A DNA stretch of 64,000 bases. Origin: Aporrectodea caliginosa. Taxonomy: Eukaryota; Annelida; Clitellata; Crassiclitellata; Lumbricidae. The stretch covers positions 1,098,506-1,162,505 of the forward strand of contig JACEVL010000344.1 of NCBI GenBank assembly GCA_020284085.1, given 5' to 3'. Within the stretch, counting starts at the first letter, position 1. Every line of letters starts with the position of its first letter. Both the position numbers and the translations under genes were made by a program. The notes beneath the pieces were generated by a model. That model was given only the letters and a program-made list of their open reading frames with translations. It searched no databases and was not told the DNA's origin. Positions 20,950-32,919 of this stretch are shown one piece after another.

Positions 20950-21260
20950 ATCGTCATCATGGCCATTATCAGGAGAATGATAGTGATGATCATGATCATA
21001 ATCACCATTACTATGGCCATTGTCATGACTATCACCATTACCATTCATCATCATCATCGTCGTCGTTATCATCAACATCACAGTAAGGATCTTTATCATG
21101 ATCATCATCATGGCCATCTTAATCATGAGCGTCATCATGTTCATCATGTTCATCATCTTGATCATCACGCTGATCATCATGACAATCATTATGACCTTCA
21201 TCATGATCATCGTGGTCATCATCACGATCATTAACTTCATAATCATCAAGATCATCATAT
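20950..21260 (+). repeat. TCATCATGA-type trinucleotide-rich region
   Basis: About 300 bp of imperfect CAT/ATC/ATG units with interspersed gaccat and gatcat. Confidence 0.9.
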
Positions 21261-21503
21261 GATCTCCATAGCAATTGCTTTTATATTTTTACTGTTGTGC
21301 TTTGATCATACGCAGATGATGAGGATTTGGTGTCGTTTCTTTGTTCCGGCCACGAGAGATCGCCATCTGTCGAATGACATCGATTCTCTCGAAAGACCTT
21401 TGAAACTTCTGACAACTACGGTAAATGGAAACGTTCAAGTGATCATTCCACCGATTACAAAGAACAAGAAACCAAAATAGACCAGGAATAATTTATTTCG
21501 GTC

Positions 21504-21504
<1 letters not shown>

Positions 21505-21552
<48 letters not shown>

Positions 21553-21553
21553 T
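21505..21553 (+). repeat. (ATT)n microsatellite
   Basis: About 48 bp of ATT units continuing into TTTTATTT-rich DNA. Confidence 0.95.
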
Positions 21554-21782
21554 TATTTATTTTATTTTTTTATTTTTTATTTTTTACCCGAGGTATCTAT
21601 AATCCCTCAGGTGTCAGATATTAATAATAAGCAATGTATACTCTGGAGTGGCCATCCTTGTCAAGATCTGGAAGAACAAAAGTGCTGTGGAACGCAACAG
21701 CGTTGAAACGTTGGATTACAACCGACAGGCGCTGAAACAAGAAACTGGTTTCTCTTGGGTCGCCCGAAATTTCCGGACCAAA

Positions 21783-21785
21783 TTA

Positions 21786-21835
<50 letters not shown>

Positions 21836-21862
21836 GTTATTGTTGTTATTATTATTATTATT
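21783..21862 (+). repeat. (ATT)n microsatellite
   Basis: About 80 bp of ATT units with two GTT interruptions. Confidence 0.95.
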
Positions 21863-23415
21863 AACGAACATTTTTATTTCAACGGATTGAATCAGGGATC
21901 AACCGTAATTGTAATCATAAAGCACCACTCAGCGTCGATTCAGAGGCGCTCCCGACCAAAGTCAGCGCTATCGCTAACAAATAAAATGTCCTATAGTATA
22001 CAGGCATTTCAGAAATAGAAAGAAAATTTAAGGCAGAGGAAGAAGACCTCTAGACTGAGAAGCAGTAGCCACGCGAATGAGGGTAACAACCAGAAAGCCT
22101 GAGGAGGCCAAGCGGAGATTGAAGCGACCAGCAGGAGTGAAGAGATCGAGGTATACGAGAAGGTCTTGAGGTATGAAGGAGCTATAGCCTCGACCACATA
22201 ACAACATTGTTTCTCTGTTGTCACGTAGCATCTGATGTGCGGCGGTCGACGGCAACGACCCTGCAGGCAGTCAAAACCAGGCAAGCGGTTGTTAAGCAAC
22301 GAATTGGAGGCCTAGCCACTACTTCTGTAGCAACCTTTCAATGAGGAGCCGTCTTCTTGTCGAAGGACACTGGACACTAGTCTATAGGCCTACAAATGGC
22401 AGAGAATCATATACTGTCAGTGCACAATTTCCGCCTTGGCTGTCAGGGACTCTCTGTGACGTTGATAGGCTTGAAGGATCATTGCTGCTGTTTTAGGACT
22501 TATTCTGAATCGATCGATTAAGCACAAGGCACAAACATGATAATGCATGGGAAAAATCATTTCCGGACGAAAGTTCATAACTAGGTCAAACGCAAAGGTC
22601 GAAGTTAACGTTATCTGCACGTTTGCTATCAGTCGTAAGTGATGCGAATTGTGTTTTGACAGGACGCACGTACAAACGATTGGACGGTAGATATATAGAG
22701 GAGCTATGTGACCAGATGGATATCTGGAACACTCTCTTCTGTAAAAACGACGTCATCTCTATTCGTCATTGGGACCATACGGAGCATATATCTCTTGTCT
22801 GCTGGCAAAATGGAGATTGATGACGAGATTTAGCCAATGATAACTCTCGTGTGGATTAAATCTCGCACTGCTTCATGCGACAAAATTGCGATTATTGTTT
22901 ATTAATGAAGCAATTTATCAAGGCTGCCGCTGTAGAGCAACGACTGCTTATGACGAATTGTCGTAAGCTCAGGAAATAGGTGCTCACGCTCTGTTCATCT
23001 GGATCGATATAAAATTAGATGAAAGTGATTACTCTGATCAACCTAAAACTCAAAAAATTCAGGATATGTGTAAAAAGAACTCTTTGGACTTGTGGACGTT
23101 AAACTCTGAAATCATCGATGAACAGCGCTTGAAACAGCGATTAAACAGTTTTAACTCAGAGGACAACCGAAGTCAATTCGAATCCTTGTTTCATTTACCG
23201 AAACAACCAAACAGCCACATTCACTCGTCGCATAGTCTAACAGGTCCGTATACTATTCTACAGTTGATCATTGATGGCTAGCTGTAGGCCAAGCGAGTGT
23301 GCCTGTTAGAAGATGAAGTCGTAGAGACTAATTGTATGAAACAATGGTTGCATAAACTTGGTCGCAATTTGAAACATCTTAGAAAAGCGTTCTTATGAAT
23401 GAATGAATGTATGCT
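21863..23415. other. Non-coding stretch, no gene seen
   Basis: Short open frames without domain resemblance. No repeat boundary is recognised. Confidence 0.5.
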
Positions 23416-23525
23416 AGGGTGACCATACGTCCCGGTTTTTCGGGACATGTCCCGGTTTTCGTGGTGTGTCCCGGTGTCCCGACGACTTTTGCTAAAGAGC
23501 AAAATTGTCCCGGTTTCTGACACAA
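23416..23525 (+). mobile_element. hAT-like terminus (TAGGGTGACCATACGTCCCG)
   Basis: Starts TAGGGTGACCATACGTCCCG and carries five GTCCCGG/CCCGGT motifs over 100 bp. That is the same terminal architecture as the complete element at 10743-11560. I did not find the opposite end or an 8-bp duplication, so this may be a truncated or larger element. Confidence 0.65.
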
Positions 23526-23732
23526 CCAGCTGACACTGCTAAATGTTGCAGTTTTATACATTGAAGGCGATGACGCAACAGTTGTCACAACAACAGAGAA
23601 GCTCAAACTACTTACACATAAGCTACTTACACAGAAACTTCAAACACGCAAAGATGACAGAATTTACTTCAGTAGTCCTACTAAAGTCTAGTCAAAGGCT
23701 AAGCCGTAGTTTACGTTGCTAAATTAATATGA

Positions 23733-24090
23733 TGGTATGTATGCATGTATGTATGTATGTATGTATGTATGTATGTATGTATGTATGTATGTATGTATGT
23801 ATGTATGTATGTATGTATGTATGTATGTATGTATGTATGTATGTACATGTATGTATGTATGTATGTATGTATGTATGTATGTATGTATGTATGTATGTAT
23901 GTATGTATATATGTATGTATGTATGTAGGTATGTAGGTATGTATGTATGTGTATATAATAAGTATGTTTGAATGTATGTATACATGCATGTATGCATGTA
24001 TGTATATAATATGTATTTATGTATGTGTGTGTATGTATGCATGTATGTATGTATGCATATATGCATGTATGCATATATGTATGTATGTAT
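23733..24090 (+). repeat. (ATGT)n microsatellite
   Basis: Near-perfect GTAT units to about 23945, then degenerate GTATGCAT-type units to about 24090. The long open frames over it in several frames are repeat artefacts. Confidence 0.97.
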
Positions 24091-24159
24091 GAAAACACTT
24101 AATATAACGCGTTTTAAGTGCCTCAAAATGTAGATGTGGGAACTCGTCAGTTGTTTTGA

Positions 24160-24590
24160 TTTGTGAAAACAAGACAAGAGAATGAAAGTGAAGGCGAAGG
24201 CAAGAAGTGTATGAAGGATGGAAAGACAGCAATAGAAGAGCAGGAGATGGAAGAGAAGAGGAAAAAGAAGAAGCGGAAAAGGAGGAGTAGAAGGAATAGG
24301 AGGAGTAAGAAAAAGGAAAAGGAGGAGAAAGTGGTAGATCACAAACATTTATAAAGTGAAGTCAATCAAAAATGCAGAAAAAGAATTGGAGGAGTAGGAA
24401 GAGAAGGATGAGGCATAAGAGGAGGGTTAACAGAAGAAGGAGGAGGAAAAGGAGGAGGAAAAGGAGGAGCAAAAGAAGGAGCAAAAGGAGGAGGAAAAGG
24501 AGGAGATAAAGGAGGAGGAAAAGGAGGAGGAAAAAGGAGGAGGGAAAGGAGGAGGGAAAGGAGGAGGAAAAGTAAGCAGACGGTAAACAT
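24160..24590 (+). repeat. Polypurine region (GGAGGAAAA)n
   Basis: About 430 bp, almost all A and G on the + strand, resolving into ggaggaaaa units at 24430-24580. Confidence 0.9.
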
Positions 24591-25440
24591 GCTTAAAATG
24601 AAGAGAGAAGTCGCGAAGGAAGAGAAATGAGAGGAGAAAGGATGAGGCTCTTTATTTGATGGCAGCTTGTGTTTCGTTTCGATAGGCGTCTTGTCGTTCA
24701 GCTGTCGTTGTTACCTCATCGCTTCCAGTACAAGTCGTCGACTGTAGGCTGCTGGTGAATGCTGATAGAGGACAGCTTCCTCGCCAGAGGCTGAGCGTTC
24801 AGTCTTACGAAAGCAATTCCCCGAAGAATGATTAAAAATGTTTAGACTTTAATATAATCATAGAACGTGATACCAACCTTTTCAGAAACTCAGTCGGTGT
24901 TCAATGTTAACCAACAGAGTGGGAATGAAACAAGACTGAGATGAATTAAAGGCAGAGCATTTACGTTTAAGTCATTCATTGAAACTATTTATTAACTCCA
25001 AAAGTCTGGGCACATTTAAACGAAACTGGAATGAGGAATTGAAAGGATTGGCTATTTGGTGCGCCATCGATTGATGGAAGTTCTGTGATCGGTTGATGTG
25101 TATTGAAGAAGAAACTGAGCAGAAAGAGACACCATGTCGAGAATCGAGAATCGGAGAATGATTATTTGAAATATTTATCAGTGTAAAACATGCACTTTAG
25201 TGTTACTTTATCTTATAGTTAAGAAACACTGCTAGCTTAATACTGAACTTTTTGTTCTTATTCTACTCTTATTGTACTCTAGTATCAGTTGGTGTAAGCA
25301 GTGCTTTTGTGAGTTACTGAAAAACGCAATAGTGGTGTGCACGATGTCTGCGTATAGGCCTATACATACATACATACTCACATACTTAAATACATTCATG
25401 CATGCATGTATAATATTTGCATGCGTGAATACATACAACT
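24591..25440. other. Non-coding stretch, no gene seen
   Basis: Nothing beyond short open frames and a patch of ACATACAT near 25365-25430. Confidence 0.5.
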
Positions 25441-25444
25441 GAAT

Positions 25445-25446
<2 letters not shown>

Positions 25447-25517
<71 letters not shown>
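25447..25517 (+). repeat. (AG)n microsatellite
   Basis: About 70 bp of uninterrupted GA dinucleotides. Confidence 0.98.
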
Positions 25518-25518
<1 letters not shown>

Positions 25519-25960
25519 AACTTAAGCATTCCTTACATTTATGAATATTTCAGTCACTTCCCGATGACGTTGGTCCGTTTCTGATTGAGACATTTGGAGG
25601 AATAGAACGCAGATAAGGAAGGGAAGAAGTTTTGTAGGCCACCCTATTCTTATGCGTGCCACAGAAAGACAGACCAAAAATATTGATCATCAGAGATCCA
25701 AAGGTATTCACAGCAAGTTTAAATTGAAATCACCTTTGTTTTAGTCAATTAAAATTAAATCCTGTCTAAAAGTCAATTACTTTACAATTACTTTATTGTC
25801 AATTATAATTGCTGCATTGCAATTTATTCTTGGTTCTTAGTGACGTCGTGGGTTGGTAAGTTTGATACTGCAACTGCTTGTGCATTTCGTCAAGAAAAAA
25901 ACTCGCATGATACGAAAGTCAATGTCCTTGAAGGTGCTTTATGAAGATAGCGGGCTTGAA
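25518..25960. other. Non-coding stretch, no gene seen
   Basis: AT-rich with runs like caattactttacaattac; no coding or repeat boundary recognised. Confidence 0.5.
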
Positions 25961-26070
25961 CTTTCACCTGATATCTCTGGACAACCCCTCTGACACGACG
26001 CAGCGTTCGGGAATATTATTCAGTAGCGCTTTTAAAAAATCAGAATATTACGATTACGATTACATTGGAC
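25960..26070 (+). repeat. LINE 3'-end copy with (GATTAC)n tail
   Basis: Shares ggacaacccctctgac...gcagcg and a final agtagcgcttt...(attacg)n with 26794-26905. Both end in GATTAC repeats after a GCGC motif, as does the LINE end at 43437-43740 on the other strand. Confidence 0.65.
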
Positions 26071-26529
26071 TTAATTATATCCCTTCTGACTGAAACATCT
26101 TGCATGTTGTAGGAGCAAAATTCACTCAATCGGAGCCGAAGATGTTGTAATTGATATGACGAGACCTATAATTATATAGGTTTTATGGTAAGTGAGACCT
26201 CCACCCGGCCAATGGATTAGGCCTACTCTCTTAGTCAACTGATCTTAAGATGGTCTATTCTGGTCTCGAAGCCATATTGCTCTCAGGCTGCACAGTACGG
26301 GATGAGAGATATCTATGGAAGAGAAAAGCTCAATCTTTTTCTTTGCTTGTTCCATCATATCCATCAAACACGACTAATGCAACAGGGGATGACTAAATTG
26401 AGGAACTGATTCACTCAGAGCGGAATAATACTACATTTCTGTGATCGCAGTGCTCTCCATTTCGCTGCTGCTATATATAGTTTATCATCGCAGCTGTGCG
26501 CGATATCTAGGACCATTAAAGTCCATGGA

Positions 26530-26630
26530 AGTTTCTAACTGTCCGTCTCATCTGAAGCAGGTCGAGAGCGCTGCTGATTTTTGAGCAGCGCTATATAAAT
26601 GTTCGATTACAATTACAATTACAATTTCCT
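26530..26630 (+). repeat. Tail-family copy with (AATTAC)n
   Basis: Contains gtcgagagcgctgctg then gagcagcgctatataaatg and (attaca)n, matching the order of the LINE and SINE tails at 39460-39515 and 55990-56066. Confidence 0.6.
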
Positions 26631-26749
26631 TTTCCTTTCCTTATCTAACCTTACCCTAACTTACCTTAGCTCTTACCCTGACTCATCTGATCCAGTACTT
26701 TCCAATCCTCGACCTAAAAGACACCCACCTTAACATCTGCTGTGCCCTC

Positions 26750-26910
26750 TCTGATCCTCTGGAAACTGGACTCGGAACTCCCTCGGACTACTCTTTTGGA
26801 CAACCCCTCTGACTAGAAGCAGCGCTCGTGAATAAGCTGGTGCCCTGCGCTTGGCTTTCGAGTGGCGCTTTAGAAGTTTGGAGATTACGATTACGATTAC
26901 CTTTAGGTTT
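26750..26910 (+). repeat. LINE 3'-end copy with (GATTAC)n tail
   Basis: ttttggacaacccctctgac, then gcagcgctcg, then gagtggcgctttagaag and (gattac)n. It is a second copy of the repeat at 25960-26070. Confidence 0.65.
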
Positions 26911-27265
26911 CATTTGCCTTGCTATTGTTTTCTTATCTTGCATTTCTATACCTGTCATTACCTTACATTATCTACTTTACATTACCTTTCCTTGCTTCTT
27001 TACCTTTACCTTCATTACCCTACCTTGCGTTATTCAGAATGAAAACAAACAGCAAGTTGTACATGTATAAGTATTTTTAATCTTTCTTTTGCCAACACAA
27101 CAAGCCATTGTCATACCACAGTAGACTTTCTAGACTACAAAGTATTTCAAGAATTACACAATATTTTCTGAGCTGAAATTCAAGTTACTTTGGTAAGAAA
27201 AACAAAGTTTATATCCGATTATATCTAAACATATTGAAAGTGCAAAATATAAAATAAAATAAAAT
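26911..27265. other. Non-coding stretch, no gene seen
   Basis: Ctt/acctt-rich patch at 26930-27030, then AT-rich DNA up to the 3' end of the ankyrin gene. Confidence 0.5.
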
Positions 27266-27286
27266 TTTAATCAATTAAATTTTAAT
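27266..27286 (-). terminator. Possible ATTAAA poly(A) signals for the ankyrin gene
   Basis: On the minus strand ATTAAA occurs at 27286-27281 and 27271-27266, about 80-100 bp after the stop codon of the ankyrin gene. Spacing is plausible, but in AT-rich DNA this is weak evidence. Confidence 0.3.
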
Positions 27287-27365
27287 GATGCTGCAGGATT
27301 AATTAATTTCCACTTGGAATTCTATCTAGCCTGTTGGAAGGAAGGAGTTTTAGAAGTAGCCGAAG

Positions 27366-27821
27366 CTAGTTGATGAGGTTGATCTTCAGCTGTTCCTTCA
27401 TCAAGTTCGGAAGTCCGAGGTCGTTGAGGATCTCGTTGAATCCGGGTCCCCCTTTCCCGTTCATCACCATCCTGATCGCCTGCCTTCCCTGGATGATAGA
27501 CGCCTCGGCCAGCGTCGGCAATCGATGGGCGAGCTTCTGGAGGACCTGTCCTGCGTCGCGGGACATGTGAACGGAAAGAACCGTTCTCTGAAACCAGCTT
27601 CCCGCTGTCGGTCGAAGTCCTGCGCAAATGAGCAGAGAAATGATTTTGTCTGTGTTGTTTCGCTGATCCCATCGGCGCCGACCGCATTTGAAGTTTGGAT
27701 ACATCGCCGCCTTTGGGCTTCCTACGTCGACATTGAGTGGCCACGTGGTGGCTCGGATGCCGTCGGCCGCGTTGGGATCGGCGCCGTGTGAGAGCAGGAG
27801 GCGCACAGCGTCAAAGTCAAC
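27366..27821 (-). CDS. Ankyrin-repeat/SOCS-box-like protein, exon 2
   Basis: Acceptor TTTTGAAG|GTTGAC on the minus strand (AG complement at 27822-27823), stop TAG at 27368-27366; 151 codons. It opens VDFDAVRLLLSHGADPNAADG, completing the ankyrin repeat begun in exon 1, then another degenerate repeat (NTDKIISLLICAGLRP). The C-terminal part LPTLAEASIIQGRQAIR...LGLPNLMKEQLKI fits the spacing of a SOCS box (an L-x-x-x-x-R/I half, then LPLP-x-x-L-K). Such proteins recruit elongin B/C and cullin-5 to ubiquitinate targets bound by the ankyrin repeats. The SOCS-box match is by eye and moderate. Confidence 0.78.
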   Translation of the reverse strand, partial: VDFDAVRLLLSHGADPNAADGIRATTWPLNVDVGSPKAAMYPNFKCGRRRWDQRNNTDKIISLLICAGLRPTAGSWFQRTVLSVHMSRDAGQVLQKLAHRLPTLAEASIIQGRQAIRMVMNGKGGPGFNEILNDLGLPNLMKEQLKINLIN

Positions 27822-28436
27822 CTTCAAAATCAAAATCAATCAAAAATCAAAATGTTTATTTGGAACCAATGAAACAGAATAATGAACACTTTATTACGCC
27901 ACAGAGGCAGAACAATAACTAAACAATACAAAAATGAGAAAAAGAAAAGCAACATCTAGCATTAATTATAGTCCAGAAAGCATCAATTATAGACCACAAA
28001 AGCTCAGCTCTGTGTACACATGTCATCAAACTTATTATACAATTATTGTGTAATGGCATCATGTTTCTTCATGAATACCAAGGCAAGGCAATCATCATTA
28101 TGGAAATTGTCTAATAGGAATGTCCAAAACAGATTATAAAGGGCAACATTTTCAGAATAGATTAAATGGAAATACAGTTTACAACGGCGTAATTTCGCCA
28201 GGAAAGTGAAATTCAGCCTACCCAGTCCATTAATGAAACTTTTAACACTTTCCCATTTATTAAACCCAAATATAAGTCGATACACAGAATTCCAGCATAC
28301 ATTTAATTCATTAGCTTGTCTTACTGACAAAGTCAAGGCAGGGAAGCATAGGTCAGGTATACATATTGCAAATTGGCTACAAAAAGGAGGCCCTAAAGGG
28401 ATAAAAAAAATTCCGCTAACTAAAGAAATTAAGTAC
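27822..28436 (-). mobile_element. LINE 3' fragment filling the intron of the ankyrin gene
   Basis: The 615-bp intron reads on the gene's own strand as a LINE ORF2 C-terminus: CWNSVYRLIFGFNKWESVKS then FINGLGRLNF...LAKLRRCKLYFH, ending at a stop at 28045-28043. A 3' untranslated part and a (TTTTGA)n tail (27852-27824) follow, and the tail runs straight into the 3' splice site. The open LINE frame begins virtually at the donor GTACTT. The pentamer AAGGT occurs at both intron borders. Clade not resolved. Confidence 0.72.
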
Positions 28437-29015
28437 CTTGCCACAGGCCATCATCAGGGCGCTGATCCCGTAGCAGTTGGTAGCGTCCACCTCTGCCCCC
28501 AGTTGCAGCAGCCTCAACGACGTCTCGGACTGGTTCCGCTGGATAGATGAATGAAGAGGACGCTCCCATCCCCCGGCGAACATCTGGATGCAACAGTTGG
28601 CGTCGAACCCAGGCACGTTGACGACTCGGAGTGGTGACGTCGCCTTACGAAACATAGCATAGCGGAAGCAGTCGGCCAGACTGAGGACGGGGAGTGTGCC
28701 GAGGATGGAGGCGTCGACGAAGACGGTGATGATGGTCCTCGACGCTCCGGACTTGACGCTGTCGTGGAAGGCACGGACGGCGTCCTCGCGGCTGATTTGG
28801 CACGGCTGTGCGTCGACGATCAGGCACCGAAGAGCTTTGGAGAAGCGTGACCTGGCTAATTCCTCAACGAATGGGATCAATTTGGACGCCTTCTTCGATC
28901 GGACGTAGGACCGGACGTCGAAGCCCTGTTCGATGGCCGCTCGAAAGCCGTCGAGGTTGCGGTTGCGGACGGCCTGCAGCATCGCCGTTGAGAGGTTTCT
29001 CGTTGCATCCGTCAT
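28437..29015 (-). CDS. Ankyrin-repeat/SOCS-box-like protein, exon 1
   Basis: ATG at 29015 (MTDATRNLSTAMLQAVRNRN), 193 codons, donor GGCAAG|GTACTT. Residues 10-33 look like a first ankyrin helix pair (AMLQAVRNRNLDGFRAAIEQ). A less conserved middle follows, then WERPLHSSIQRNQSETSLRL and LLQLGAEVDATN (about 149-178) and the start of the next repeat (CYGISALMMACGK). Splicing at phase 0 to exon 2 restores a repeat of exactly normal length. Full product 344 residues. No signal peptide or membrane segment; probably cytosolic. Target unknown. Confidence 0.8.
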
Positions 29016-29299
29016 ATTCGATCAGCGTCAGATTCTCTCTATTCGGCGATTATTCACTCTCTCCAGGCTCTGTCTCTCTCCTCGTCCGACAATGACCGTC
29101 TAACAGCTCGGCAGATCAACGCAGGAATGACCACTACTGGAGACGCTCAAATCGATTGTTTCACGGCGTCCTCTAGCGAGATTAATTTTTATGACGTAAT
29201 TGCCAACTGATGCAGGAACGATCATAGTACAATCTCGAAAGCTAACATTTCAGAATAATACAACTGGCCGCATTTATAATAATAATAGGCCTAATAATA
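29016..29299. other. Upstream region of the ankyrin gene
   Basis: No coding signal. The sequence runs into an (AAT)n microsatellite. Confidence 0.5.
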
Positions 29300-29302
29300 A
29301 TG

Positions 29303-29426
<124 letters not shown>

Positions 29427-29474
29427 CACGATATCCAGAGATGCTTTGCTCATCCTTAGAAGCTCTCCGGGCGC

Positions 29475-29655
29475 CCCAAACCCAGCTAACACCGAATATT
29501 CGCGAATATTCGCGGGGGTAATGTCCAGCGAATGTTTACGAAATATATCCAGGGAATATTCTACGAACATTGCCAAACTTTTGCGAATATCGCGAGCATG
29601 ATGCCTAACGAATATTTGCGACAAATATCCGGCAAATATTACATGAACATTTGAT
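29475..29655 (+). repeat. Subterminal-like repeats with CGAATATTCGCG palindromes
   Basis: cccagctaacaccgaatatt is followed by repeated, half-inverted units such as gcgaatattcgcg, cgaatattttgcg, gaatattctacgaac, cgaacattgcc and gcaaatattacatgaac. Dense short inverted units like these are typical near the ends of CACTA/CMC-type transposons, and the Tnp2-like transposase follows 0.8 kb downstream. The element end itself is not proven. Confidence 0.45.
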
Positions 29656-29804
29656 GCACACACAATATTAATTAAATTCCGTGCATATAATATATGCATG
29701 TATACTCGCGCGCGTATAATTAATATTGTACTGCGATATTTTCGACCATATATATTTTGAATATTAATTATCTCATGAAAATAAATGTGAATTTACGAAG
29801 TATA

Positions 29805-29870
<66 letters not shown>
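29805..29870 (+). repeat. (AT)n microsatellite
   Basis: About 62 bp of TA dinucleotides. Confidence 0.97.
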
Positions 29871-29871
<1 letters not shown>

Positions 29872-30475
29872 GCATGTACATAATTATGCAGTTCATGCAT
29901 GAAGATCTCAATTAAGCGCTATAGAAACATCCGGAATGAATATGTAAACTGACAAAACCAAAGACTTTAAATTTAACCGCTTTAATTTGGACAAAAGCGA
30001 TGGACTGCATGGTATACACATCTGCAGCAGATATATGCATGTATGCGCATGCATGCGTATGCATTATATACTCGTCGATCGACTCCGTATAAACGTGCAT
30101 AGCGATAGACGTACGTACGCGCGTGACAACTGAAAACAGTTACAAGATAACGGTGAGTATTGAGGTGCATATATACGTACTGTGTATACGTGCCATTGAT
30201 TATATTTAAATATTTTGTGACAACTGTTGCACTAGATTATTTTGGCAACATATTATATGTTGTAAATTTACTTATTTTCATTACTATATATTTGCTTACT
30301 TATTATTCCATTGTGTCATTGTGTGAAAATGGCGGCGTAAAGTTTACGTGTTTAATGACATTGGCATATGTTATTTGTATATTTACATCATTTGGCGAGA
30401 AGTTTACCTATATAGACACTGTCTATAGATAACCTAATTTATTATTATAATTAGTCGTGGTAAACAGTTTCGGTA

Positions 30476-32170
30476 ATGAATCGTAAGCAGTACAAGAGGA
30501 CGTGGATGGCTGCTTTTAGAAAAATGACAGGCGTGCATGATTCACTGCAATACAATTCCGGTAGTGACGAAGAGCTAGATGGCAGAATGCAGAATGAGGA
30601 CACTTTCATTGAAAATCGTGATGCTAACGAAAGTACAAGCTGCGATATTCAATTAAGAGCTAGAAGCACTGCTGACGAGTCATGTGAATATTCTGTTAAC
30701 ACAGATTCGGACGTGAAACATTGCAGTTGGTTTAATTTTGACTATAAGGAATTTGGATCATGCACGTCATCCGATTCAGACAGTGGGCGTTGGGATGATG
30801 GCGTGCTTGCAGACTCGTTGACAGCTTGGGCAATTGAATTCAGTGTGAAGCAGAATGCTATTGACAAATTGCTAAACATTCTTCAGTTGGCGGGACACAG
30901 GGTTCCATCAACTGCTCGTTCTTTGTTGAAAACTGCTAGACATGTCTCTATTTCTGAGAAGTCTGGCATGCAGTATGTTTATCTATAGATGTTAAGAAAC
31001 AGTTGCAAAGGTTTGTTGAGACAATTCCAGACAGTTGTTTGGAATGTTTTGACAATAAGTTGGAGATTTCGCTCAATATAGATGGCCTTCCCTTATTTAA
31101 GAGTTCCAGCACCTCTGTGTGACCAATTTTGTGTGCCATTGTAAATGTGAAACCGGAGAAAGTGTTCCCAGTTGCACTTGCTTGTGGTCAGACAAAGCCA
31201 TCAAATTTGGATTTTCTAACTGACACTATCTCTGATTTGAGAGATCTTCTGAACTCCTGCGTGATGGTTGGAGCTCGTAAGTTTAAGGTGCAGTTAAGTT
31301 GCATTGTCTGTGATGCACCTGCCAAAGCCATGGTTAAGGCTGTGAAGTTATATTCGGGATATGCCGGTTGCGACAAATGTGCGCAGCGTGGGCCGAAGTT
31401 ACAGATGTTGAACTGCGAACTGACCAGTCTTTCAGACATCAGTCTCAGATTGAACACCACCATAATACTTCTCCTTTTTGTGAATTGCCTATTGACTTGA
31501 TTAAATCATTTCCAATTGACTACATGCACCAAGTCTGCCTTGGTGTTATGAGGAAACTGTTGATCACTTGGCTCAGAGGCAAACCAAATGTCAGAATATC
31601 TGCTGGTCAGGCTCATCAAATTAGTGAGAGGTTGACCGCATTGCGGCGGTTTGTTCCTAAATTGTTTGCACGCAGACCGCGCAGTATGGTTGAAGTTGAT
31701 CGCTGGAAAGCAACCGAGTTCAGGCTTTTTCTCTTGTATTTTGGCAAGCTTGTTCTTAAGGGAATCCTCAAGGAGGACTTGTATGAAAACTTCCTGACAC
31801 TAAGTGTGGCAATTTCTATTCTTGTAAGTCCTTCACTAGTCAAGACACATAGCAGTTATGCCCATGATCTACTAGTACATTTTGTTTTGTGCTGCCGAGA
31901 ACTGTATGGTGAAGAATTTCTCGTATACAATGTTCATAGTCTGATCCACATGACGGCAGAGGCGCAGCACTTTGGATGTCTGGATAATTGCTCTGGCTTC
32001 ATTTTCGAGAATTATTTGCAACAGATAAAGCGTATGGTCCGATCTGGAAGAAATCCCCTTGCACAGATTGTAAAACGTCTAAGTGAATGTTCATTGAGTA
32101 ATGTCAATTTTTATCCTGTCGCTGAAGCTGTTGTTTCGACCAAGGCACCAAACAATGCTTACATTCTGGA
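30476..32170 (+). pseudogene. Tnp2/CACTA (EnSpm)-type transposase, broken
   Basis: Begins MNRKQYKRTWMAAFRKMTGV at 30476. The acidic N-terminal part runs to 30988, where the frame shifts by one base. The next frame continues SIDVKKQLQRF...LEISLNIDGLPLFKSSS and meets an in-frame TGA at 31120-31122 where Trp is expected. It resumes with VFPVALACGQTKPSNLDFL and shifts again near 31390 at a cysteine pair (GCDKCAQRG). The last frame holds FPIDYMHQVCLGVMRKLL, then FLVYNVHSLIHMTAEA and FENYLQQIKRMVRSG, which match the Tnp2 and DUF4218 regions of animal CACTA-like elements. The frame then runs into (CTAT)n and the C-terminus is lost. Not functional as it stands. Confidence 0.82.
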
Positions 32171-32174
32171 TAAT

Positions 32175-32915
<741 letters not shown>

Positions 32916-32919
32916 TGCA

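Noticed and set aside
20739..21086. Single gene running through the LINE-like segment and His-rich tail
   Set aside because: The first part is a frameshifted LINE remnant and the rest is translated TCATCATGA repeat.
23711..24348. Repetitive His/Thr/Tyr/Ile open frames
   Set aside because: Translation of (ATGT)n; present in all frames.
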